DNA of 64,000 nucleotides, from assembly GCA_964348665.1 (NCBI GenBank), contig CAYGDP010000011.1:65072-129071 (forward strand), written 5' to 3'. Position 1 is the stretch's first letter. Each line of letters starts with the position of its first letter. Source of the stretch: CAYGDP01 sp964348665 (GTDB lineage Bacteria; Verrucomicrobiota; Verrucomicrobiia; Palsa-1439; CAYGDP01). Shown here in pieces: positions 37,701-44,567 of this stretch. The translations under genes and the position numbers were made by a program. The notes beneath the pieces were generated by a model. It saw nothing but the letters and a program-made list of their open reading frames with translations. It was not told the origin of the DNA and ran no database searches.

Positions 37701-38861
37701 GGTGTCGACGACGTTGCCGATGATGGCGATATCGCCTTGATCATCCTGACCAGTTCGGCCACCAGCGGCGATCCGCTCTACAACGGACTGGCCGTTGCCG
37801 ACGTGGCCCTCACCAATCTAGACGATGAAAACGGTCTCTTTGGCAATGCGGGTCGGGCTGATTTTAACAGCGATGGCGTCGCCGATTTTGCCCAGATCAA
37901 TCCCGGCGCAGGCTCCATCAGCGTTTTCCTCCGCCAACGCGATGGCACCTTCCGACAACGCCAACTCCTGACCCTGCCAACCCCCGTCCAGACCATCGGC
38001 AACGCCGACTTCAATGCCGATGGACGCATGGATTTGATCATCTCCTACGTTGCCACCGACGATCTGACTCTGTTCTTGGGCAGCGGCAAAGGAAAATTTA
38101 AACGCGCCAGCGATCACGGCCCTCTCGGTCCCTCTTGGGCTGCCGCCACCGATTTCAATGCCGACGCCATCGCCGATGTCGCCATCGCCAACACCAAGAT
38201 CGATGCCACCAGCATCTTCCTGGGGATCGGCAACGGGTTCTTCGCGCCGCGTGCCGACATCTTCGACACCGAAATCGGCAGTAACCCCCGCGCACTGGTC
38301 CCCGGCGATTACGACGGAGATGGCAGGACCGATCTGGCCGTGCTCAACACCAAATCAAAACTCCCCCTGGTCGTCGGCAGCTCCCTGCGCGTCCTGCTGG
38401 GCGATGGCAATGGCAATTTAAATCTCTCCTTCTACACCGCCGTCGTGGCTACCGGCATGGCCCCCGGTGACGTCAATGGCGATGGCAAAACCGACCTGGC
38501 TCTCTTCAACGCCAACGACCATACCACGGCCATCCTGCTAAGCAACGGCAACGCGTTTGTCAGTCCTGTTTCCTCCCCCGCAGGTCTCTCCCCCGTCGAA
38601 GTCGCCTTGGCTGATTTCAACGGCGATGCCAATCTCGACCTGGTCGTCGCCAACAGCGGCAGCAATAACATCTTCGTCCGGCTCGGCAACGGCGATGGAT
38701 CCTTCGGCGCTGCCACCACGCACGCCACCGCCATCAGCCCCATCGGTCTAGCCCTGGGGGATTTCACAGGAGACGGCAATCTCGACGTGCTGATCGCCGA
38801 CAAATCCGATACCATCCGCACCCTCGCTGGTAACGGCTCGGGCAACTTCCTGCTTCTATAA
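34728..38861 (+). CDS. Giant secreted protein, C-terminal part after the gap: Calx-beta repeats and seven FG-GAP repeats
   Basis: The reading frame continues from the gap edge. It has the end of the ninth Calx-beta unit, five more of the NDD type, and three shorter Calx-beta variants with SESGDPGQF or EPADPGSF starts. A distinct beta module follows (VTVTPNTGLFTTETGDTAVFTVVL). From about 37850 to the end there are seven FG-GAP/VCBS repeats with Ca-binding loops, for example ADFNSDGVADF, ADFNADGRMDL, GDYDGDGRTDL, GDVNGDGKTDL and GDFTGDGNLDV. Seven is the number needed for a closed integrin-like beta-propeller. There is no obvious sorting or anchoring motif after it. Frame and repeat logic show that this is the same gene as 30364-34626, not a separate protein; the ATG at 34755 is internal. 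Confidence 0.85.
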   Translation, partial: ETDETFSVNLSAPLNAALGVSSATGTITNDDAPPIVSLGNATLTEGNSGTTPLLLSINLSNASTQAVTVAYATADITATAGTDYTAASGVVTFLAGETSKSIAVSVAGETLFELDETFSVTLSLPTNATLGVSTGTGTIANDDSIPVLSIANVSAAEGNAGSTAFVFNLTLSAASGATTTVAYATADGTATVADADYPSTSGTLTFNPGETLKTITVNVAGDTQFEPDETFSLNLSAPLNATLGVSSATGTITNDDSQSAISIAAAAVVEGNSGTAALAFNLSLSNPSSQTITVAYATGDATATTADGDYTPASGTITFNPGETLKTITVNAAGDIQFEADETFTVNLSAPANATLATPAAIGTITNDDAQPAISVTDLAVIEGNSGSTLLVFNLSLSNPSFQTITVSYATADGTAMVSGGDYLATSGIATFLPGVTLQTIIVQAYGDIAFEADETFSFNLSAPANATLATPTATGTITNDDAFPSISIGDVSITEGNSGTSNLVFTLTLGSTSASTITVDYATSNSTAMAPSDYTAASGTITFAPGVSTQPITITINGDATPETVETFLINLANALNATIADTQAIGTIINDDTIVTISANDPNASESGDPGQFTVSLPVAASFGLTIFYTVSGSATAGSDYSALSGSVFISGGNASAVINLNPLNDPNTEGTETVIVTLTADTAYLIGIPGNATINIADDEPEVSIQANDPVLSESGDPGQFILTRTGSTTADLTVFYTLSGSATTGSDYSALSGSVVITAGNATATIDVTPLNDASTEPNETIIITLTPNASYTVVTPDAATATITDNEPEISISATDPNAAEPADPGSFTISRTGNTTTALVVNLLVSGTASNGVDFTTLTTSATIAAGQSSVTLTVAPIDDAVDETDEIVILTLQPNAAYTLTSSTIASVTLADNDTAGVTVTPNTGLFTTETGDTAVFTVVLTSQPSGNVSINLSSSDLTEAAVSPATLLFTSANWNIAQTITLTGVDDVADDGDIALIILTSSATSGDPLYNGLAVADVALTNLDDENGLFGNAGRADFNSDGVADFAQINPGAGSISVFLRQRDGTFRQRQLLTLPTPVQTIGNADFNADGRMDLIISYVATDDLTLFLGSGKGKFKRASDHGPLGPSWAAATDFNADAIADVAIANTKIDATSIFLGIGNGFFAPRADIFDTEIGSNPRALVPGDYDGDGRTDLAVLNTKSKLPLVVGSSLRVLLGDGNGNLNLSFYTAVVATGMAPGDVNGDGKTDLALFNANDHTTAILLSNGNAFVSPVSSPAGLSPVEVALADFNGDANLDLVVANSGSNNIFVRLGNGDGSFGAATTHATAISPIGLALGDFTGDGNLDVLIADKSDTIRTLAGNGSGNFLLL
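37850..38858 (+). repeat. Seven FG-GAP/VCBS repeats forming a predicted beta-propeller
   Basis: Seven Asp-rich Ca-binding loops at roughly regular spacing of 45-60 residues, each of the form (A/G/T)D(F/Y/V)(N/D/T)xDxxxD(L/F/V). They form the extreme C-terminus of the giant protein. The last blade ends only about 20 residues before the stop. Confidence 0.8.
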
Positions 38862-39025
38862 ACCTTTTCGCCGGACGACATCATCGCGCACTTGCGTCGG
38901 CAACCGTTTTAAATTAGACTCCACTCAATCCTCGGACGGATTGCCTGGTGTCAAAGTAAAATGACCATTACATCGCGAGTGTACCTGTGCAGAGGAACTT
39001 AGCGCAGGATTATCGAGATGATGAA

Positions 39026-39099
39026 CGGGGCGTGGCTCAGCCTGGTAGAGCGCTTGGTTTGGGACCAAGAAGTCGCGGGTTCAAATCCCGCCGCCCCGA
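39026..39099 (+). tRNA. tRNA-Pro (anticodon TGG)
   Basis: A 74-nt cloverleaf. The acceptor stem CGGGGCG (39026-39032) pairs fully with CGCCCCG (39092-39098), with discriminator A at 39099. The D-arm contains GCTCAGCCTGGTAGAGC. The anticodon stem CTTGG/CCAAG encloses the loop TTTGGGA with anticodon TGG at 39060-39062. The T-arm is GCGGG-TTCAAAT-CCCGC. No CCA is encoded, so it must be added after transcription. Confidence 0.97.
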
Positions 39100-39344
39100 T
39101 TTTATCGTTAGATGGGAAGGACGGCTCGCCAGAGGCGGACAAGTCCAGTCGTCCCGTTTGTTTAGGATAGGAATGGCTTTGCGAAACCCACCACAGCCAA
39201 TAATTTTCCGGGCCGATCATCCGTTTCTCTTTCTGATTCGTGACAACCACTCCGGATCCATCCTTTTCATTGGAAGAGTTCTCAACCCCAAGTCAGGTTA
39301 GCCAATCCTCGACAATCGCGGGGGTTGCTTTACAATGGCGTGGG

Positions 39345-40835
39345 ATGAATGAGGATGTTCAACGCCACGAAACCGTTGCCTCCACCGGTGCCGCTCCCCG
39401 GACGGATGTGCCGATTTATTCGGCGCAACGTGTGATGATTCCGGTAACGCAGAGTTTCGGGGAATATGAGGTAATCGAGGAATTGGGCCGGGGCGGGATG
39501 GGCGTGGTCTATAAAGCTCTCCAAAAAAAACTAGACCGTACCGTCGCCATCAAAGTAATTCTTTCTGATCGCGTCGCGACCCTAGAACAGGTGGAGATGT
39601 TCCAATCGGAAGCGCGCGCACTGGCAAAGGTGATACACCCGAACGTGGTGCGCATTTACGAAGCGGATGAATGGCTGGGTAATCATTTCTTCGCAATGGA
39701 TTTCATCGCCGGCGATAATCTGGCCGCCTATTCCGAACGCAAAAAACTGGATTTCGAAGAGATCGCGGAGATTGTCGCCATCATCGCCCGCGCCGTGGAT
39801 CATCTGCATCAACAAGGAATCGTCCATCGCGACTTGAAACCATCCAACGTGCTGGTGGATACGAATGGAACCCCCTACGTAACCGATTTTGGATTGGCGA
39901 TGATGTTTCGACACGAACGGACGGACGATGAAATGCTCTCCGTCGCCGGCACGCCCAGTTATATGGCGCCAGAACAGGCACAGGGCGCCATCCAGCAAAT
40001 CGGCCCGCGCACCGATGTTTATGCGCTCGGTTCGGTTCTATTTCATCTCCTTACCGGCCGGCCCCCCTTCGAGTCGAATTCTTCCTTAGACACGTTGTTG
40101 CAGGTGATCGAGAATGACCCGCCGAAACCGGTCAAGCTCAACCCGCAAACGCCGCCCGATTTGGAAACAATCTGCTGGAGATGTCTGCGCAAACAACCCA
40201 AGCATCGGTATGAATCAGCCGCGGCGCTCGCGGATGATTTGGAGCGGTATGTTCGAGGAGAAGCCATCGAGACACAGCCACCTGATTTTCACACGCGGCT
40301 CCGACATTGGACACGACGGGAACCCGCGCTCGTCTGGCGATTGGTCGGCCTCGGCACGGCGGCGGTAATCGCGCAAGTAGATTATCAATTGGCACATGAA
40401 ATTTCACTGCTGATGCACTTGAAAATCATGGGTGTGCTGACGTCCTGGATGGCGATCTCGTGGGTGTGTCAATGGTGCCTCACACGCGATCAATGGACGG
40501 AAGAAGCGCGGATGATTTGGGCGGGTGCGGACGTGGCGTTGTTGACGGGATTGCTTATCATCAATGACGGTCTGAATGGGCCGCTTGTGGGGACATATCC
40601 GCTATTGATCGCCAGCGCCGGATTATGGTTCCGCGAACGAGTCGTCTGGCTCTCCACGGTTCTTTCCTTCCTCGGCTATAGCGCGCTGGCCATCGAGGGC
40701 GAAGTCCGCGGATTGCAACTGACGCGAGTACACTGGCATTTAACCTTTCTCGCAATCTTATTGGTGATGGGTTTCGTCGTCAGCCATCAAGTCCACCGGC
40801 TCAGGCGCCTAACGCGCCATTTGAAACGGAAATAA
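39345..40835 (+). CDS. Membrane-anchored Ser/Thr protein kinase (PknB-type)
   Basis: 496 residues from ATG 39345; an in-frame GTG at 39240 would add 35 low-complexity residues and neither has a clear ribosome site. The kinase domain spans roughly residues 38-300, with the Gly-rich loop LGRGGMGVVYKA, VAIK lysine, HRDLKPSN catalytic loop, DFG (TDFGLAMM) and the APE-type GTPSYMAPEQ segment. All catalytic residues are intact. After about residue 340 there are several membrane helices (VWRLVGLGTAAVIAQVDY, ADVALLTGLLIIN, LTFLAILLVMGFVVS) and a basic C-terminus; no extracellular sensor domain is evident. It precedes an ECF sigma gene by 82 nt, an arrangement seen in Planctomycetes and Verrucomicrobia. 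Confidence 0.9.
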   Translation: MNEDVQRHETVASTGAAPRTDVPIYSAQRVMIPVTQSFGEYEVIEELGRGGMGVVYKALQKKLDRTVAIKVILSDRVATLEQVEMFQSEARALAKVIHPNVVRIYEADEWLGNHFFAMDFIAGDNLAAYSERKKLDFEEIAEIVAIIARAVDHLHQQGIVHRDLKPSNVLVDTNGTPYVTDFGLAMMFRHERTDDEMLSVAGTPSYMAPEQAQGAIQQIGPRTDVYALGSVLFHLLTGRPPFESNSSLDTLLQVIENDPPKPVKLNPQTPPDLETICWRCLRKQPKHRYESAAALADDLERYVRGEAIETQPPDFHTRLRHWTRREPALVWRLVGLGTAAVIAQVDYQLAHEISLLMHLKIMGVLTSWMAISWVCQWCLTRDQWTEEARMIWAGADVALLTGLLIINDGLNGPLVGTYPLLIASAGLWFRERVVWLSTVLSFLGYSALAIEGEVRGLQLTRVHWHLTFLAILLVMGFVVSHQVHRLRRLTRHLKRK

Positions 40836-40917
40836 CGAGCCTCCTGGTTCTGCCATGCACGGCCAATTCAATAATTATTGTAGACAAAAGGACGCGTCCG
40901 TGACGCTCTCTGTACGG

Positions 40918-41439
40918 ATGCAGGATGAGAACTCTGCTTATTCCGAGACCCCAGGCGGCGACGCATGGCAGACATGGATTCGCGAATACGGTCCGCGATT
41001 GTTATTGTTCGCCCGACAACAAACCCGGACCGAAGCCGACTCCGAGGATGTGTTGCAGATCGCGTTGGTCGAATCCTGGGAACGAACCGGGCGGAACGAG
41101 CCGCCGCCATTGCCGTTGGTCTTCGCCACAATTCGGCGACGCGCGATTGATTGGGCGCGCAGCAACGACCGCCGCGCCGCCCGCGAACAAGCCGAGCTCC
41201 CAGGAGACGTTCCGTGGTTTGATCCGTCCTTGGCAGACGCGGAGTTGCGCGAGGAATTGGAAGCTGCAATGAAAAAACTACCGCAAATGTACCGCGAAGT
41301 TATAACGCTGAAAGTCTGGGGCGAGTTGACCTTTGAGCAAATCGCTGAAGTTCTCGATATCCCTCTCAACACCGCAGCGTCCCGCTACCGTTACGGGCTC
41401 GACGGCCTGCGCAAACAAATGTCTCGACTGACAGTATGA
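40918..41439 (+). CDS. ECF-type RNA polymerase sigma factor
   Basis: 173 residues from ATG 40918; an upstream ATG at 40855 is possible but would add an unusual 21-residue leader. Region 2 is recognisable (YGPRLLLFARQQTRTEADSEDVLQIALVESW and ATIRRRAIDWARSNDRR). Region 4 contains MYREVITLKVWGELTFEQIAEVLDIPLNTAASRYRYGLDGLRK, a sigma-70 region 4 helix-turn-helix. It has no extra C-terminal domain. The next gene overlaps its stop by 4 nt and encodes a membrane protein, the usual place of an anti-sigma factor. The neighbouring kinase could regulate it by phosphorylation, as proposed for STK-linked ECF groups; that is inference. Confidence 0.9.
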   Translation: MQDENSAYSETPGGDAWQTWIREYGPRLLLFARQQTRTEADSEDVLQIALVESWERTGRNEPPPLPLVFATIRRRAIDWARSNDRRAAREQAELPGDVPWFDPSLADAELREELEAAMKKLPQMYREVITLKVWGELTFEQIAEVLDIPLNTAASRYRYGLDGLRKQMSRLTV

Positions 41440-41939
41440 ATGATCGCGAACCCAACTTGGAGGCGCTGGAACAAAAGTTGCGTGCGCTAACACCGGCTCG
41501 TCCGTCATTGGATCTGATGACGAGATTGTCGGAGAATCGTCGTGCTGCGGCAAGCAAGGACGCGCGACCTTGCGGGATCAGACAGCCACTTTTACGAAAA
41601 AACAACAATTATGAAGCGAAAAATTGGCAAACTTTCCTATGGCGGATCTTCGTACCGCTAACAGCGGTTGCGGCAGTCGTCGCACTGGTTTTTTTTGTTT
41701 GGCGCAACCAATCCTCCACTCCGCCGATGACAGAAAAACCGTTTCGGCAAGTCGAGTCCGCAAACTTTTTTGTCGGCGCGCGTGACGCGGGTGTCGTCCA
41801 CACAAGCGATCACCAGCCGTACCGTGCGGTCCGGGCCATTCACGGCCGCAAAAGCGTGTGGGAAGATGAGACCGGGGCGCGGGTGGAGCAAGTAATGCCG
41901 GAAGAAACCATCGTGCTGGTCAGCATGCCCGTGTACTGA
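41436..41939 (+). CDS. Single-pass membrane protein, candidate anti-sigma factor
   Basis: 167 residues, start overlapping the sigma gene stop as ATGA. The first 65 residues are cytoplasmic, charged and helical (LEALEQKLRALTPARPSLDLMTRL), followed by one membrane helix (about 66-88, WRIFVPLTAVAAVVALVFFVW) and an 80-residue periplasmic part. No zinc anti-sigma HxxxCxxC motif is visible, so if it binds the sigma factor it is not a ZAS-type anti-sigma. Position and topology support the anti-sigma role; sequence alone does not prove it. Confidence 0.6.
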   Translation: MNDREPNLEALEQKLRALTPARPSLDLMTRLSENRRAAASKDARPCGIRQPLLRKNNNYEAKNWQTFLWRIFVPLTAVAAVVALVFFVWRNQSSTPPMTEKPFRQVESANFFVGARDAGVVHTSDHQPYRAVRAIHGRKSVWEDETGARVEQVMPEETIVLVSMPVY

Positions 41940-41964
41940 AAGACAATCGACAAAGGAGAATCCA

Positions 41965-42924
41965 ATGAAACAGATCCTATTGAAATCGTATTGCATCGCG
42001 TTTACAGCGAGCGCATTCATTCTCGCGGCAGTGGGAGACGACAATACCAGCAAACCGCCGCCCGGCGTCGAGCCGCCGCCACCCAAAGCGGAGACGAGGG
42101 CGGCACCCCCGCAAACATCGGTAACGTGGCTTGGTGTTTCAGCAGAAAAGACTCCGCCCGAACTGGAAGCGCATCTCGGACGTGGAAAAGACACTGGGTT
42201 GCTCATTCGTCACGTCGTACCGGGAAGCCCCGCAGCGATAGCCGGTGTGAAACAATACGATATTCTGCTACGCCTAGACGAGCATTCTTTGTTTCATCCC
42301 AGACAGCTCCAAGATGTTGTTGCCGGGAAAAAACCTGACGAGGTTGTCTCCCTAACATTGCTGCGCGAAGGCAAGGAACAGCAACTCAAAGCCACGCTCG
42401 CCACCCACCATTTCGCTGCAGATGACCATAACGAACGAATCATTTTGCTCGGCGACGGAAACGAAGTGGACCTTCATGAGATTCTCAAAGAAGCGCATCA
42501 AAACGCACACGGCGCCATCAAGATCATCCAGAACGGTCAGATCGTTCTCGATAAGAATCTCAACGACATCCGCGATATTCAGAAACACATCCACAACACC
42601 CTGCGCATGGGCGGGACCAGCAGATCGGGGGTGTCTGCATCCGTCCAAGACGGACATCTCACGGTTAAGCAGAACGGAAAAGTGATTTTGGAAAAAGATT
42701 TTGGATTAGGCGGCAGCACGAGTGTCTCGACAACATCCATAAACGGGAAAACACACGTCGTTGTCACCAAAGACGGCAAAACCGTTTACGAGGCGGATTT
42801 TGACCATGACGGCGAGGTCGTGGACGCACCACGCAACAATACCGAAAAAACAAAGAGACAGAACGATGAAACGATCAAGACCCTTCGCCAGCTCTTGCGA
42901 GACCTCGAAGAGCAGAATCAATAG
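41965..42924 (+). CDS. Secreted PDZ-domain protein of the ECF/kinase cassette
   Basis: 319 residues, ATG preceded by AAAGGAG at good spacing. A signal peptide (to about residue 23) is followed by a Pro-rich linker and one PDZ domain at about residues 53-130 (WLGVSAEKTPPELEAHLG, GLLIRHVVPGSPAAIAGVKQYDILLRLD). The rest is beta-rich with a repeated pattern (GHLTVKQNGKVILEKDFG, GKTHVVVTKDGKTVYEADFD) and ends in a charged coiled coil. No protease domain is present. It is probably a periplasmic binding or signalling partner of the upstream membrane protein, possibly sensing exported polypeptides; this is inference from gene order. Confidence 0.75.
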   Translation: MKQILLKSYCIAFTASAFILAAVGDDNTSKPPPGVEPPPPKAETRAAPPQTSVTWLGVSAEKTPPELEAHLGRGKDTGLLIRHVVPGSPAAIAGVKQYDILLRLDEHSLFHPRQLQDVVAGKKPDEVVSLTLLREGKEQQLKATLATHHFAADDHNERIILLGDGNEVDLHEILKEAHQNAHGAIKIIQNGQIVLDKNLNDIRDIQKHIHNTLRMGGTSRSGVSASVQDGHLTVKQNGKVILEKDFGLGGSTSVSTTSINGKTHVVVTKDGKTVYEADFDHDGEVVDAPRNNTEKTKRQNDETIKTLRQLLRDLEEQNQ

Positions 42925-42993
42925 GCGCTCCGACGATCGGATGAAACAGATGCCACCAATAAGGATGTAGATCGTAAATTGCCAATCGACGAA

Positions 42994-43506
42994 TCAGAGG
43001 GAAGGCGGGTCGAATTCGTCCAGTTGAGAGGGGTTGGTATTGCCGCAGTGCGGACACCGAAAATCGCGTCGCTGATTGTACGCATCTGCATAGGGCATCC
43101 AATCGCGAGTACTGGTTTTCGATGTTTTCGAGCGCATCAAGCTATCCACCTCGGCAGAGGACAGAAATTCTTTTTCGGCCAGAAGTTTTTCGCCCCGGGC
43201 TTTTTCGTCGCCCGACCAGCGATGGAGCAAGAGCGGAAAAGTCTTGTCACAAGCTTTGCACCGAACCAAGTCGGCGCGAAACAACTTGTCTTGATTGCAT
43301 TTTGGGCATATTTGCGGCGGGAGTTTGCGAAAACTAAGTCGTGTCACGCTCATGCAGTTTTCGCAGTAGAAGTTCCGGGTCTGACCCTCTTCAAGAGCCA
43401 CCTTTCCGGCGCGATTAGCCGCCGAGCCGCGGAAGATCGCCCATCCGCCGACACCGATCAAGGCGGCAACAAGCACAGCTAACATAATGAGTCTGGATCG
43501 TTGCAA
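42994..43506 (-). CDS. Membrane-anchored zinc-ribbon protein A (paired with pseudopilin 43510)
   Basis: 170 residues from a TTG at 43506, 3 nt after the pseudopilin stop; ATG 43485 would remove 7 residues and may be the true start. One N-terminal membrane helix (LAVLVAALIGVGGWAIF) precedes four CxxC pairs: YCENC, CPKC, RCKACD and CPHCGNT. These form two probable zinc ribbons separated by a charged helical stretch. It is a paralogue of 50066-50587 and both end in RCP(H/K)CGNT(N/D)P. Each follows a pseudopilin gene directly. The topology suggests that the ribbons face the periplasm or cytoplasm next to the pseudopilin; function is unknown. Confidence 0.7.
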   Translation of the reverse strand: MQRSRLIMLAVLVAALIGVGGWAIFRGSAANRAGKVALEEGQTRNFYCENCMSVTRLSFRKLPPQICPKCNQDKLFRADLVRCKACDKTFPLLLHRWSGDEKARGEKLLAEKEFLSSAEVDSLMRSKTSKTSTRDWMPYADAYNQRRDFRCPHCGNTNPSQLDEFDPPSL

Positions 43507-43509
43507 TCG

Positions 43510-44379
43510 TTAATAGATATCGTGATTGTCGGGATCCGGAATATCCGGATTGGTTGTCCAAGCAGGCGCACCGTTGCATCCTGTTGACGGATTTCCACCG
43601 CCGCTGATGGCTTGTCCTCGATCGCGATAGACATAGCGTACGCTGCCGTCGGCGAAGAGCACGTTGCCTTGCCCGCGGTCGGGCAATCCGTCGGTGGAAC
43701 TGGTGCTTTTGGTAAAATGGCGCGAGTGACCAAGAACTTTGGGGTCACGATTGCACATGAACGGCTCGTCGTAGAGCATCACCTTTTTGGCAGGCGCGCG
43801 AAGTGAAGCACGACGATATGGCCGTTGCGAAGTCTGGCTGTAGAGCGCATCCACATCTTGCCCGAATGCATTCCAATTTGCACTATTATGCGGGTAAATA
43901 TAGCTGTTCCCCGTCAGTTCCCACATCGGTGTATAATAACCGTAGCTGGTAGTCATGACATTCGGCGGCAAATCGGCGCAACAATGGAACGTGCTTAATT
44001 TCTTCGCGTTACTATCTGCACCAAAAAAGTAACGGTTCAGCGGACGCTCACCTGCCGGCAAGTTCGATCCCCAACAAGGCTGTCCCGGTTGCGAGAGCGT
44101 GCCGGTCGTTCCACCCAGTCCGTAAACCGTTTGTTGGCCATACGCGCATCCGGATGCTGTTGATGACGACGGTCCGATGGCAGGGAATCCACTGTAATCT
44201 TGCTCGTAAAGCATTAGTGCCACGCCAATATCGTGAAGATTGCTCTGGCATTTGATCGTACAGGCTCTTTTTCGCACCCCGCGTAGAGCTGGCAACAAGA
44301 GCCCCGCTAGAATCATAATGATGGTCACCACGATCAACAACTCGATAAGCGAAAATGCAACTGCCCGGTTTGATTTCAT
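43510..44379 (-). CDS. Pseudopilin-like protein (prepilin motif), paired with zinc-ribbon protein A
   Basis: 289 residues. Leader plus motif A|FSLIELLIVVTIIMILAGLLLPALRGV with Ala at -1 and Glu at +5. The globular part contains Cys-rich and Tyr/Asn-rich stretches, ERPLNRYF, and near the end QGNVLFADGSVRYVYRD, the DG-containing signature of H-X9-DG pseudopilins. It is most similar within this window to 50607-51443 (LAGLLLPALR, ERPLNRY and ADGS(V/A)R are shared). Likely processed by a prepilin peptidase. It starts a unit with the zinc-ribbon gene behind it. Confidence 0.88.
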   Translation of the reverse strand: MKSNRAVAFSLIELLIVVTIIMILAGLLLPALRGVRKRACTIKCQSNLHDIGVALMLYEQDYSGFPAIGPSSSTASGCAYGQQTVYGLGGTTGTLSQPGQPCWGSNLPAGERPLNRYFFGADSNAKKLSTFHCCADLPPNVMTTSYGYYTPMWELTGNSYIYPHNSANWNAFGQDVDALYSQTSQRPYRRASLRAPAKKVMLYDEPFMCNRDPKVLGHSRHFTKSTSSTDGLPDRGQGNVLFADGSVRYVYRDRGQAISGGGNPSTGCNGAPAWTTNPDIPDPDNHDIY

Positions 44380-44567
44380 ACATCTTTCCTATCTCTCCGC
44401 AACCAATGAATTACAAGAGCGACATTTCTAAGCAATCTGGCACGAAATCCCTTTCTTGTCCAGCGAGGTATTAAAAAAACCTGCCAACCGAATCATTTGC
44501 AAAATCGGCCGAGTCACTCGCCTGGCGTCTGAATGATTTGGAAGATCAAAAATCGCGCTTGGAGAAT

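Noticed and set aside
34755..38861. A separate gene starting at ATG 34755
   Set aside because: The ATG is inside a Calx-beta unit whose beginning lies before the scaffold gap; the part belongs to the giant gene.
38866..38920. Possible intrinsic terminator after the giant gene (GCCGGACG with CGTCGGC)
   Set aside because: The stem needs a bulge, the loop is long and only four T follow, so the evidence is too weak.
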